A DNA stretch of 64,000 nucleotides from Narthecium ossifragum (lineage: Eukaryota; Streptophyta; Magnoliopsida; Dioscoreales; Nartheciaceae). The translations under genes and the position numbers were made by a program. The DNA lies in NCBI GenBank assembly GCA_963920575.1, contig OY986970.1, positions 25,563,869 through 25,627,868 of the forward strand. The letters run 5' to 3'. Below the pieces are notes generated by a model. The model saw only the letters and a list, made by a program, of their open reading frames with translations. It had not been told where the DNA came from and ran no database searches. Within the stretch, counting starts at the first letter, position 1. The number at the start of each line of letters is the position of its first letter. Positions 28,478-43,529 of the stretch are shown piece after piece.

Positions 28478-29486
28478 GAGGCTATGTACCAAGAAGAGGC
28501 TGTTGTGCATCAAGAAGAGGCTGTGAACCATGTAGAGGATGCTGTGCATGAAGAAGAGGCTGAACACCTTGAAGAGGAGGCTGTGCATCAAGATAGGCTG
28601 AATAGGGGCAAAGCTGTTATGGGCAGTGATGAAGCCATTGCTGATGATCAAGGTATATTTGAGGGTCTCATGGATGATATTGAGTCCTCAGACAACAGTT
28701 TGTATGAGCCAATGGAGGTCAGTGACAGTGAAGATGATGACCTCCTTTATGAGACACTCACAGAGGCACAACAGACCTTTGATGTGCCTGACTGTAGCAA
28801 TGAAGTTAGAAATTCATGGGGAGGACAAGATGTAGTTGATGTGGAGGGAAGAGGTTATGTGTCAGATGGGATACCAGATGATGAGCTCAACAGTCTCCCT
28901 GAAGACTCAGATGAAAAACCAAGGCCCCACTACCCTATTTACAGAGAAGACATAAATGAAGGCACTGAGTGCCCTTTCGCAGTTGGGATGCTATTTGTCA
29001 CAGCAGAGGACTTCAAGAATGCTGTGAAAGACTACTCTGTTAAGGGTGGCCATCCTCTGCAGTTCAAGAAACAAGCAAAGAAGAGAGTGACAGTTATATG
29101 TGATGAAGGGAAATGTCCATGGAAGGCACATGCATCATTAGTTCAGAGGACAGACACATTTCAACTAAAGACATTGAACAATAAACACACATGTATTAGA
29201 TCACACAACAACAGATTTGTGAAGGTTGGTTGGCTGGCCAGGAAATATCAAGATGAGGTTAGACTGCACCCAGAAATGAAGATTGGCAGTTTCCTAGAGA
29301 AGGTGAAAATGGACTGTGCTGTAGATATCAGCAGAATCAAGGCATATAGAGCCAGAGATAGGGCCAAAGGGTTCTTAGAGGGAGATTGGGCTGAACAATA
29401 CAATCAGCTTAGGGACTACTGTCAGGAGATACTTAGAACTAACCCTGGGAGCACTTGCAAGGTGGCAACAAATAGGGGACAAGATG

Positions 29487-29766
29487 GTAACTATTATTTC
29501 GCGAGGATGTACATGTGTTTGCACGCATGTAAAGTGGGGTTCAGGACTGGTTGTAGACCAGTGATAGGATTGGATGGTTGTCACTTAAAGGGGCCATATG
29601 ATGGGCAACTACTTACAGCTGTGGGAGTAACTATTATTTCGCGAGGATGTACATGTGTTTGCACGCATGTAAAGTGGGGTTCAGGACTGGTTGTAGACCA
29701 GTGATAGGATTGGATGGTTGTCACTTAAAGGGGCCATATGGTGGGCAACTACTTACAGCTATGGGA
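29487..29766 (+). repeat. 140-bp tandem duplication in the transposase DDE exon
   Basis: GTAACTATTATTTCGCGAGG starts at 29487 and again at 29627. The two copies are almost identical (one visible change, ATGATGGGC against ATGGTGGGC, and GCTGTGGGA against GCTATGGGA). 140 is not a multiple of three, so the frame shifts at the junction. Confidence 0.95.
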
Positions 29767-30901
29767 GTAGATGGAAATGACCAGATATTTCCCCTTGCAT
29801 TTGCTGCTGTGGAGATTGAAAACAAGGATTCCTGGATTTGGTTTTTGGAGCTTTTAGCTGATGACATAGGGTTTGTCAATGGTTCTAATTGGATTGTCAT
29901 CACAGACTAGCAAAAGGTATAGATCATGATTGTGCCATTGCCATTGCATGTTAGCTAATGTTTGGTTGTCAGCTAATGTTAATGTTTGATTGTGCCATGC
30001 TAATGTTTGATTGTCAGCTAATGCTTATGCTTGTCTCCTAATGTTTCAGGGGCTTATTCCTGCAATTGAAGCCATCATGCCAGGCTCTGAACACAGGTTC
30101 TGTGTTAGGCATTTGTACCAGAATTTTGTCAAAGTTTTCAGAGGCTTGAAACTCAAAGATTTGTTTTTTAAAGCGGCAAGAGCCACAACTAAACCTAAGT
30201 TTGAGTACCACATGAACCAGATCATGAAGAAAAGTGAAGATGCATTCATTTACCTGAGCAAATTGGAGCCCAGGTATTGGTGTAGACATGCCTACAGTGT
30301 ATTCCCAAAGAGTGACATGCATACCAACAACAATGCAGAGTCATTCAACAACATGATCAAGAGTGCTAGGGAGAAGCCTATTATCAGCTTATTTGAGGAC
30401 ATCAGACTACAGTTGATGTCAAAACTCAGAGAGAAGAGGCAATTGGTAAATGGAATTGAAGGAGCATTGGGGCCAAATATACAGAAGAAATTGGAAGTGT
30501 TGAAAAGAGAGTCAAGGAAGTGGAAATGTGATTGGTCTGGAGGGACTGAGTTTGAAGTTTCAAGCCCACATGAAAGATTCATAGTAGACCTAGAAGCCAA
30601 GTCTTGTAGTTGCAATCTGTGGAATGTTTCTGAACTTCCTTGCCAACATGCCATCACTTGCATATTCCATGACAGGTTGAATGTTGAAGACTTTGTAGAT
30701 GCATGTTATAGTAAGGAAAAATTGATGCAGTGTTACAGCAGCTGGGTTAGACCTGTGAATGGTCCTATGCTATGGGAAAAGGCAGGTGGTGATCCCATAC
30801 TACCACCTCCATATAGAAGGCACCCTGGTAGACCTAAAAAACTCAGAAAAAGACAGTCTGATGAGCCCCGGAGAAGTACAAAACTCAAGAGGAGGAATAC
30901 A

Positions 30902-33337
30902 TGTCACACCCCGACCCAGAAAACCCATCCAGGATGGGGTGTGAGGGTCCTAACACTATTCATCATCAACCGGCGCAGTACAAAGCGGAAAAGACGGATA
31001 ATTTAAACAATTACATTCCAGAGGCTAAACAGATTTAATCATCATATAACATCAAGTTGTACAATTCAGACTAGATACAATAGCTTCCAAGAGATAGATT
31101 TAATACAATACTCCAAAATCCTCAGAAGCTTACATCATATACAAATATCAAAAGGGTACAACTGGTAATCCTCCAAGCAACCTCAAGCGCCCCTGGATGT
31201 ACTCGCGCCGCCAAAAGCCGATCCCGCCGGCTCCACTGAAGAAGAACTGCCGCCTGCACCTGCAAACGCAGCCCGGGTAGGAGTGAGCGATAAGCTCAGT
31301 AGGGTTCTACTCTAAGGCACACTGAAAGGAGGAAAACAACAACAGAGTTGTCTTCCAGCTCAAGTCTAACGGATGCCACGGGACCCACAACCCTGTCGAC
31401 TCCCCAAGGGATCCTACTCTTCTCAACCGACCACGCTGGGAAACTCAACCAATCACGCTGGGAGGAAAGAACCGGAACCAGTAGGATCACCATTACCCAG
31501 CAGGAAACCACTGCCTGGGGACCCTGTCAGGGACGTCGACACCCATCCTTAGAACTTAGCTTCGGAAGACAACCCGACCTCTAAACCTCAAACACTGATC
31601 AGAGTCAACTAGCGTGAATCCTCAAAGACATGAGACTTGATCATACAATCATACCCTACTCCTGACTACCCAGCCACGGCCCTAAGGCTAGATCCGAGCT
31701 ACCCGAGAGCCTCGAATCGGCGACCCAAACCATCGCCCGCCTAACCTCAAATGCCTCTAATGCATACAATGCATGAGCCTAGGCAAACATCTATCCTAGA
31801 TGTCTCTACATGCCACATCAACAGTTAAAGGTTCAACAGATATACAATAGCCCTCGGCACTCGCCGGCAAGAGGCTAAGGTTCCACAATTCCCCATTAAC
31901 TAGCACTCATAGCTAGTTAATGGCTAAGCAATCAATTAAGCATTTAACTACAACAAACATGTATTAAATGCAAGTGAAACCTTAGATTTACCCAAAAAGA
32001 GAGTTATTCGATCGATTCTCAAACCCGATGAAAATCCTTTGAAAACCTCATCAAATCCCCCTACATGCTTCCCAACATGTTTAGATACTAATCCCAAATC
32101 AAATCCACCAAAGAAAAACCAGAAAACCAAGTCCCAGTGGTCACGGACGATGCCACGGTCGATCCGGGGATCGACCGTGAGACCACGGACGATGTCACGG
32201 TCGATCCACCGATCGACCGTGAGGCCAAAACGAAGAAAACCTCATGGGCGACGGTCGATCGGCCCATCGACCGTCGAGAGCCCAAAACGGGACAGAGCCT
32301 CACGGACGATGCGACGGTCGATCCGACGGTCGACCGTGAGGCGGGATGAAAAAGAGAGAGGACCCATGGTCGATCGACCCATCGACCGTGGGAGGCTAAA
32401 ATCCCGACAGAGCCTGACGATCGATGCGACGGTCGATCCGACGGTCGACCGCCAGGCTCAGAAGGCGTAAAACAACATGTGACGGTCGATGCACCGATGG
32501 ACCGTCGAGCTCTTGGCACAGTTCATCAGAACAGTGCTGGAAATCCATTTCTTTGGATTTCAAGTACCAAATCATGTTGGAATTAAATGAGATTTTGCAA
32601 GCAAGTGTATTTAGCCAAGGGGAAACTAGTGGAGTGAAGAAATCCAGGTTTTGACGATTAAATCCCCTATCTAGGTCCAAATGGACAAAAACCGACAAAA
32701 CGGCGATAATACGGAAACCAACCGTTAAAATACGGAAATCCACAGATAGGAATACTGGAAACAAGCTATACTACACATGCATTGATCCACACAGCATTCT
32801 AACACATGCACCTACAGCGAAAGCTCATAAAACCTATCCTAGGAGAACCCGATCCAAGGATCGGGGTAAAAACACCTACTTGCACAAGTAGGGTGGCTCC
32901 TCCACGCGTCCCGTTGGTCAAGCCGACAAGATCCGCGATCCGAAGCCCAATCCTCCAAACCCTAGTCCAGCCGAAGGAGAGAGAGAGAGAAGGAGAAAAC
33001 GACAGGTGAAGGAGGAGTGAGAGAAAGAGAGAAAGGGACTTGGCTTATATAGGCATTCCAAACCTATCTCAGCCGTCCAAACCGATCTTTCCCGATCGAG
33101 CTTCGATCCTCCGATCGGACGCACCCTAGGGATTCTAATCCAACACATACATCAATCAAAGTCAGTGTGTGGAACGCGGGTGTGAAACCGACCACCAGAG
33201 GGCATATTTACCAAAATGCCCCCGGGGTCCAAAACTGCCACACGATCGCCCGATCGTGCCCGACGCGGAACCAAACCAACAGGAAACCGGCTCTCGACCC
33301 ACGCGGTCGAGTCAGGTATGAGGGACGGGCCCTCACA
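30902..33337 (+). mobile_element. Solo LTR (2,436 bp) nested in the MULE transposase exon
   Basis: Starts TGTCACACCCCGACCC and ends GGGCCCTCACA, so it has the TG...CA ends of LTRs. ATACA stands immediately before (30897-30901) and after (33338-33342), a perfect 5-bp target duplication. No gag or pol frame is present. Removing the insert and one ATACA restores the transposase frame across the zinc-knuckle region. The related LTR fragment at 1-1920 shares the same right end. The long size and termini suggest a Ty3/gypsy family. Confidence 0.9.
32140..32512. repeat. Imperfect array of GGTCGATC/GATCGACC words in the solo LTR
   Basis: Units of roughly 55-60 bases built on (A/G)CGGTCGATCC ... GATCGACCGT(G/C), each an imperfect palindrome, repeated about six to seven times. 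It generates open frames on both strands with no gene meaning. Confidence 0.85.
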
Positions 33338-33930
33338 ATACATCTGTTAGATGTAGGAATTGCTGGGAATGGAGACACAACAAAAGAGGATGCAAGAAGC
33401 CTCCATGTGCTAAGCCTAACCCTAGGTCATCTACTTCAGAAGGTAATGTTCCAGCAACAGCAAGTAGTGACATTGCTGGTAGTGGGAGAGGAGCTAGTGC
33501 TGGGAGAGGAGCTAGTGCTGGGAGAGGAGCTTTTGCTGGGAGAGGAGCTGGTGCTTGGAGAGGAGCTGGTGCTGGGAGAGGAGAAGAGGTTAGCAGGGCA
33601 CCAGCTGCATGGATACCCTCAGGGAGGGGAAGAGCAGTGAGGCCAACTTTGTTTATTCCACCAAGACCCACACCCAACAGTAATCCACCTGATAGTGTAA
33701 GTTCGTATAACTTTTCAAGTTTCACTGGTATTAGATGTATTCAATGTAATTAGTTTGGACTCGACTGTTAACAACTGTGAATGGAATTGCAGTTTACTTT
33801 TGGGACCCAGCCAAGCCAGCTGTTTGGATCCCAACAAAGCCAATCAGAGCTTAGACAACAGCCATCTCCAGCCTACACTGAAGGTTCAAGCAGTCATCAA
33901 GGTCAACATGAGAAAGGAGCCCATAGATGA

Positions 33931-34542
33931 AGATGTGAATCTATGCCCTTGTAGTTATGTGGAAGGAACATTAGTTGCTGCTAGCTGTGAATGGATGTCA
34001 TTTGTGAATGGAATTAACTTGTCACTAGTTTGTGGAATTAATTTGTCAGTTGTGAATGGAATTGCTGCTGTGAGTGGGATTTGCTTGTACTCATCCTGTT
34101 TTTTTTGTCAGCTGTGTGGAGACAGCAATGATCAATGTTATAAAGCTTGTATTTACATCAGGGATCAATGTTATAAACAGAGGTCATGTTACACAAATGT
34201 TTGATTGCAAAATAGCTATGAATGGATGTCACTTGTGAATGGAATTAACTTGTCACTAGTTTGTGGAATTAATTTGTCAGTTGTGAATGGAATTGCTGCT
34301 GTGAGTGGGATTTGTTTGTACTCTTGTGAATGGAATTAACTTGTAAATTAACATCATGTGCTTGTACTCATCCTGTTTTTTTTGTCAGTTGTGTGGAGAC
34401 ATCAATGATCAATGTTATAAAGCTTGTATTTACATCAGGGATCAATGTTATAAACAGAGGTCATGTTACACTAATGTCTGATTGCAAAATAGGGGTGGTA
34501 CAACTGCTTAACTAGCATGGGTTACACAATAGCTTCACAAGA
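33931..34542. repeat. Tandem duplication between the convergent MULE genes
   Basis: Block A (GAATGGATGTCA(T/C)TTGTGAAT...) occurs at about 33988-34092 and 34218-34322; block B (CCTGTTTTTTTTGTCAG(C/T)TG...) at about 34095-34214 and 34372-34493. The second round has an extra piece of about 47 bases between the blocks. It fills the space between the two stop codons, so it is 3' UTR or terminator DNA of both genes. Confidence 0.85.
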
Positions 34543-35170
34543 TTACACAATCAAATAAAAAGCTAGGTGAATTGCTATTATGCACAACAACATCAAACTA
34601 ATCAAATATGTCTTGGCTCTAGATTTCAATTGGCCATTTTGTTTCTCAAGCATGGCAATTAGCTTGTCTTTATCATCAATCAAATTCTTCATAGCTTGTA
34701 CATCTGCCATTGCCTTCTACTCATTTGCTTGACAGGATCCCAACAGTGCTTCCAATTCCTGCAGCTTGTCACGAAATCCCTTGGTGACAACATCTACATA
34801 GGGCTCACATACACTTGGCTCAATCCACAGGAAGAAATCGCATCCACCATGACTCTACAGTATCAAGAGGATGATCAATTGACTGAGTGTTGATTCCAAT
34901 TAAAATTGACAAATAGCAATAAGTGTCAAAATTAAAATTGACAAATAGCAATAAGTGGTGAAATTAAAATTTACAAGTAGCAATAAGTGGCGAAATTACT
35001 CGTTGGGTTGCACAATTTATGAATCTCCTTCCAAGATTCATCTCCGTCCTTGAAACCCTTTGTTTGGCCTTCAATCCACAAAAACAGTAGTAATCATCCC
35101 CCCTCGAGGAGGCGATGGAACCTCCACTCAGGTGGCTACTTCCCTGCGAAGGTGTCCTCTCCGACGACAT
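34543..35170 (-). pseudogene. Second MULE gene: GRF zinc finger, coiled coil, C-terminal membrane helix
   Basis: Minus-strand gene converging on the transposase. Exon 1 35170-35000 (start MSSERTPSQG) and exon 2 from 34854 are joined by a GT-AG intron. Across the join the GRF-type finger reads CFCGLKAKQ..., MNLGRRFINC and then GGCDFFLWIEP, giving the usual CxCG, NxGRRF, C and CxFFxW pattern. After it come a Leu/Glu/Lys coiled coil and a hydrophobic tail (LISLMLLCIIAIHLAFYLIV) before the TAA at 34543-34545. A TAG at 34717-34719 truncates the product before the coiled coil is complete. Small GRF-finger proteins with a coiled coil are known in plants, mostly uncharacterised. GRF fingers bind single-stranded nucleic acid in other proteins (family knowledge). 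A role in transposition is inference. An upstream ATG at 35341 is possible but less likely. Confidence 0.75.
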
Positions 35171-35461
35171 GAATATTTGAGAAATGGGTTGTAGCTCAGG
35201 TATCGTACGGGCCGAAAGAGACGAAGTATGAGAGCCAAAGACAAAGAAGAAGATGAGATGGGTAGTAAGAAGGGGCAAAACCCTACCTGACCTCGGAGGG
35301 TGTCGTCGTCGACGAAAAATTCGGCAGTGCCTCGATTTCACTCACCCAAGGCTCAGTAGGGTTTCATATAAGGGCAACTAGTTATATCTGCGGGAGAAGG
35401 AGTAAAACCGCCTTCACTGGCGAGAGATCGCGCAAAACCGGTCACGTGAGGTCATGTGGCC

Positions 35462-35611
35462 GGTTTGGCGTTAAATCAGCAAACGGCCGTTACATACTTG
35501 GCACCAAATTGAAAAGTTTGGTAACTAAATATCTCGTTTTGATACGTTTTAAAATATGGGGATCAAATTGATAATTCGTGAAATTAGAGGGTACCAAAAT
35601 GATATCAACAC
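35462..35611 (-). repeat. Right terminal inverted repeat of the MULE
   Basis: Reverse complement of the left repeat. It lies upstream of the minus-strand GRF gene, and its outer edge is 89 bp from the start codon of CRK-A. Confidence 0.9.
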
Positions 35612-35620
35612 TTGATTATT
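35612..35620. repeat. Right 9-bp target-site duplication of the MULE
   Basis: TTGATTATT, identical to 26847-26855. The same nine bases occur at 46871-46879 upstream of the paralogous kinase gene CRK-B, which looks like the empty site. Confidence 0.93.
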
Positions 35621-35700
35621 TTGGGGGCCTTATGATTGTTCTCTTTAAAAATGAATTTGAGCAACAAGAATCAAGAGACTGCAGGCAGGCAGCAATAGCA

Positions 35701-40073
<4,373 letters not shown>

Positions 40074-41106
40074 CAATATCAGATGTATGGTTCTGGGATT
40101 TGTTGGTAAAAATAATATTATGTACCTGCGAAACCCTTACCAAGGAAACAGAAGCATGCAATAAATAGATTATAGGAAACAGATTAAGTGATTAACAAAC
40201 TCCATAGACGTATGATACGAAAATCCGATGAAAATCGGACTGTTTTGGTGATAAAATGGGTTAGCTGGTGTTTTGGTGATGAGCTTTATCCTATCTCAGT
40301 CCGATTTCTATTCTCATTTTTATCCGTACCGAGTAAAAAAAATTGACGTTCCAAGCAATATCAGATAAAAAAAATATTTATTTTAAAATTGCCCTCAGAT
40401 GGACTATGGCATGAGCCATGCAAGTGGCATGGTGATATGACATAGTCACGCAATCTAGGCAACAAATCAATTTATATTAATATTTTAATATATATTTTTA
40501 ATATATATTATTAAAATAATATGTTTTTACATGATGTGAATCAATCATGGTACAACATGTGACATGTGGGATCCAATTATATTAATATTTTATTATAATA
40601 ATATTTTATTGATGTTATTTAATAGACTAAACGTAGGAAATTTTTTTTACGCGTGTAGACTTTTTTATACGTTTCTAAAAACATATGTAAATATTTTTAT
40701 AATGTAAATATTTTTATGAGGGTATAAAAATTTTTACATGTATAGCAACATTTTTTGTGCGTGTTTGTTTTTCTATGTAAAAATATTTTTGTGAGCTCAT
40801 AAATATTTTTTCACGTGGTTTTATGAGCGTATAAAAACTAATGCGTGTGTAAAAACATTTTCATGTGCAGAGTGTATTAAATAATATTATTAATATGTTA
40901 TTATAATAAAATATTAATATAAGTGGGTCCACATGCCACGAGTCATATCATGTTTGGTCCACACCATGTAAAAATTTATTTATTTTATATTATTTTAATA
41001 ATATATATTAAAATAATTTTATTATATTAATATAAGTGGGTCCGTATGAGAAAAACATTGATGTGTATGACCATGCCACGTCACCATATTATGCCACGTG
41101 GCGATG

Positions 41107-41240
41107 CGATTCTTCTTCATGTCCGCTGTAGGTGAAGGTCGCGTGTACGTAGTCGGTGGCTACGACGCTGGCTAGAACACCCTCAACACTGCCGAGCCAT
41201 ACAACCCAGTGGAGGACGGGCGGGTATCGTTGCCGGCGGT
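41107..41240 (+). pseudogene. Kelch-repeat fragment (F-box/kelch type)
   Basis: Reads FFMSAVGEGRVYVVGGYDAG, stop (TAG 41173-41175), NTLNTAEPYNPVEDGRVSLP. The GG pair after hydrophobic residues, then the A-E-x-Y-(N/D)-P turn, is the kelch blade pattern of plant F-box/kelch proteins. Only one blade is left, so it is a relic. Confidence 0.5.
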
Positions 41241-41263
41241 GGTAGATGAGCGGGTGTCTGTCA

Positions 41264-41684
41264 AAAATGTCAAATAAGCGGGCGTTGATAGGAGAGGGAT
41301 TCGCTTGTGGAGGCATTGAACATGACGAGTGGGGTGGTAGTATTATACTTTATTATAATATAACCACCCTCTATTTTATGAAATAAAATAATAGTATAAA
41401 TTTTATACGGTTAAACGTATAAATACCGAAAACTTAACTTAATAGTGGAATAGGGAAAGAAGACGATGGTAGAGGGGTGGGCGTTTGCCGAAAATGGCAA
41501 ATAAGCGGGCGTAGGAGAAGGATTCGCCGGTGGAGGCGTTGAACATGACGAGTGGGGTGGTAGTATCATACTTTATTATAATATAACCACCCTCTATTTT
41601 ATGCAATAATATATTAGTATAAATTTTATACGGTTAAACATATAAATACCGAAAACTTAACTTAATAATGGAATAGGGAAAGAT
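41264..41684. repeat. Tandem duplication, about 228-bp period
   Basis: AAATAAGCGGGCG, GTGGAGGC(A/G)TTGAACATGAC and the following 'ggttaaac(g/a)tataaatacc' block occur twice with few differences. Confidence 0.85.
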
Positions 41685-42937
41685 GGGTTAGCCGGTGTTT
41701 TGGGGATTGATTGCGAGCAAAATCGGTTGTGGGAGTGGAAAAACCAATTCTGAAATTGATCGAACCAAATCCAGAATTGCAGCCAACCAGCTTTATTTCA
41801 AGAGTTGGAATAAAACTCTAAATATGTCAATGTGAATATATGTATTATAATATTAGTAGTACGAAATTAGAATATTATTAATTATATGCATTATAATATT
41901 ATTAAGTATGAAGGTCAAGGTGAATATTATATGCATTATAATATTATTAATTAAATCCCCAATATATCCAATACAAATGCCTATTTGAAATTTACTTTTC
42001 AAACCTCTCCGATCACTATTCCTATTCCTTGTTTTTTTATTAGTTGAGCCCGAGGGCTAAAAGCGCAAACAAAAGCAAATGAGAAGAACGAGAACCAAAC
42101 CCAGCCCCTTCACATCTGGGGCACCAAGGGTTTGCCTAGACTGTAGCCGCTGAGACGTCCGTGGCGGAGTTGAACTCACGCGGAATATGAACAAAACAAA
42201 GGGAGGAGAACTGGGAACCAACTCTCCAGATAGAAAGGAGAAGTTCGGAAAGCTCATGCGGCCAGGCTAAACGTCCTAAAATGAAACCGATCTTATTCCT
42301 ATTCCACATTTTTCATCAAAACATCATTTCCTTATCCCAAGTAATAATTACTGATTTATCCTCACTTTTCAACCAAACACCATAAATGAAATAACTTTAT
42401 CCAACAACTTATCCCCGTATACTAATCTCTATCATCTCTAAATAACCCAAAATAATCTATCACGTAACCAAATAGTACCTAAAAGAGCTCGCCTATGAGG
42501 TTGGGAGGCGCGACACTTGTTCTAAAGCAACCATGCCTCACTATGTGATGGTTTTTGACAGCAATAATAGCTTTCAAGATTTTACGGTTATTCTCTGAGG
42601 TCGCGTCCTCTGGAAGAGTTAGAGCATCCCGATCGAGCTTCCCTATGGAAGAAAAAGTTGCGGGGGATGAAGAAGTGTTTTGAAGATGTAAAATAAATTA
42701 CATCTTTTGGAAAACATGATCAAATGTCTCCTTACATAAGTTAAAGTCAGTTTAAATAAATACAAAAAATATTTCAAAACTCAAATTGGCCTCGTACGGG
42801 CTTCTTTATGGCCCATCTGTGCCATGAGTTGAAATGTAATATATTCTCTTCAATATTTATTGTGTGAATATTAGAGAAACTAATTTGGTTGCCGACGATG
42901 ATTAAATAGAACATGCGTGTGTAGAAAACAATAGCTG

Positions 42938-43529
42938 TGATGCAGGACCAAGGCCGGACCTGACCGAGTCCGATCCGGAGCAGCTCCCGAGGCGATCCGG
43001 ACGCGTTCGGACCCCATCCGTCCGACTCAGATCTCCAGGCGACCCCGACCGTCGGATGGGTATAACTTTCGCCCACGATGTCCGATCGGGGTGTGCGACC
43101 AGTCGAAACGACCGGGTCGACGAGCCCGTCAAGAATCATGAAAATTCAGTTTAAAAATCAAATTCCTTTTCGTTTGGCTTAAAATTCAGCTTTTATGAAA
43201 AACTTTCCTTTTTAGGCAGTTTGTTCGGGTCCTTTCTATTTTTGGCAAATTTCCTATTTCTAGTAGGTTTTCTCCTATTTAAATTCCGGGTTTAGTACAT
43301 GGATTAGAATAATGATGTTTGAGTTGGTCTGGTCTTTTTGAGTCAATGTTTGAGTTGGTCTGGTCTTTCCTTAAACCTATAAAAGGAGGCCTTAGGGTTT
43401 GTAAAACCAGTTTTGAATGATGAATAAAAATTAGGGTTTTTTGGTTTCTTCCCCATAGAAATCTGATTGTCTCTCCTATAGAGAGTCTGGTTGTCTCTCC
43501 CATCGAGAGATCCACGTTACCCTGCGCCA
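42938..43529 (+). mobile_element. Solo LTR, gypsy family TGATGCAGGACC...CTGCGCCA
   Basis: 592 bases from TGATGCAGGACCAAGGCC to ACCCTGCGCCA. The same two ends bound the LTR at 45341-45963 and the minus-strand LTR at 54973-55569, where the position next to pol and a polypurine tract proves what it is. The flanks AGCTG (42933-42937) and AGTTG (43530-43534) differ at one base, as expected of an aged 5-bp duplication. Confidence 0.85.

Larger units (their letters stand above)
27950..33930 (+). pseudogene. MULE transposase (PB1-like, MuDR, DDE, SWIM, zinc knuckle), disrupted
   Basis: Exons inferred: 27950-29916, 30050-30901 continued at 33343-33696 after the nested LTR, and 33793-33930 (stop TGA 33928). 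Order: N-terminal PB1-like domain (MFSIRLHHGGHFENG), acidic repeats, MuDR DNA-binding domain (CPFAVGMLFVTAEDFK), DDE core with first Asp in VIGLDGCHLKG, second in WIVITD just before an intron, Glu in NNNAESFNNM, then the SWIM finger CSCNLWNVSELPCQHAI, a CCHC-type knuckle (CRNCWEWRHNKRGC) and Gly/Arg/Ala repeats. Four defects: TAA at 28355-28357 in the acidic repeats, a 140-bp tandem duplication at 29487-29766 that shifts frame inside the DDE core, TAG at 29908-29910 after the second Asp, and the LTR in the knuckle exon. Such enzymes cut and join element ends in the nucleus; this copy cannot. Confidence 0.93.
26856..35611. mobile_element. Complete two-gene Mutator-like element (MULE) with a nested solo LTR
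   Basis: The terminal inverted repeats begin G(G/T)GTT(A/G)ATATCATTTT on each strand and align for at least 110 bases (blocks CACGAATTATCAATTTG, TTTTAAAACGTATCAAAACG, GTTACCAAACT), weaker to about 150. The 9 bases TTGATTATT stand on both sides (26847-26855 and 35612-35620), the length expected for Mutator-class target duplication. Inside are a MULE transposase gene on + and a convergent second gene on -, with tandem repeats between their 3' ends. Without the nested 2,436-bp LTR and its 5-bp duplication the element is about 6.3 kb. Both genes carry disabling changes, so it is no longer autonomous. Confidence 0.93.
40074..42937. other. Intergenic DNA with a local duplication and a kelch fragment
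   Basis: Very AT-rich at 40440-41080 with repeated 'gtaaatatttttat' words. It contains a decayed kelch piece (41107-41240), a duplicated block (41264-41684) and remains of Tourist-like repeat sequence at about 42280-42480. No intact gene is seen. Confidence 0.5.

Noticed and set aside
32039..32519. Long frames on both strands (about 143 aa each)
   Set aside because: They arise from the GGTCGATC palindrome array in the solo LTR.
33167..33640. 157-aa frame with Gly-Glu-Glu-Leu repeats
   Set aside because: Wrong frame of the transposase Gly/Arg/Ala repeat; the correct frame gives GRGASAGRG repeats after the zinc knuckle.
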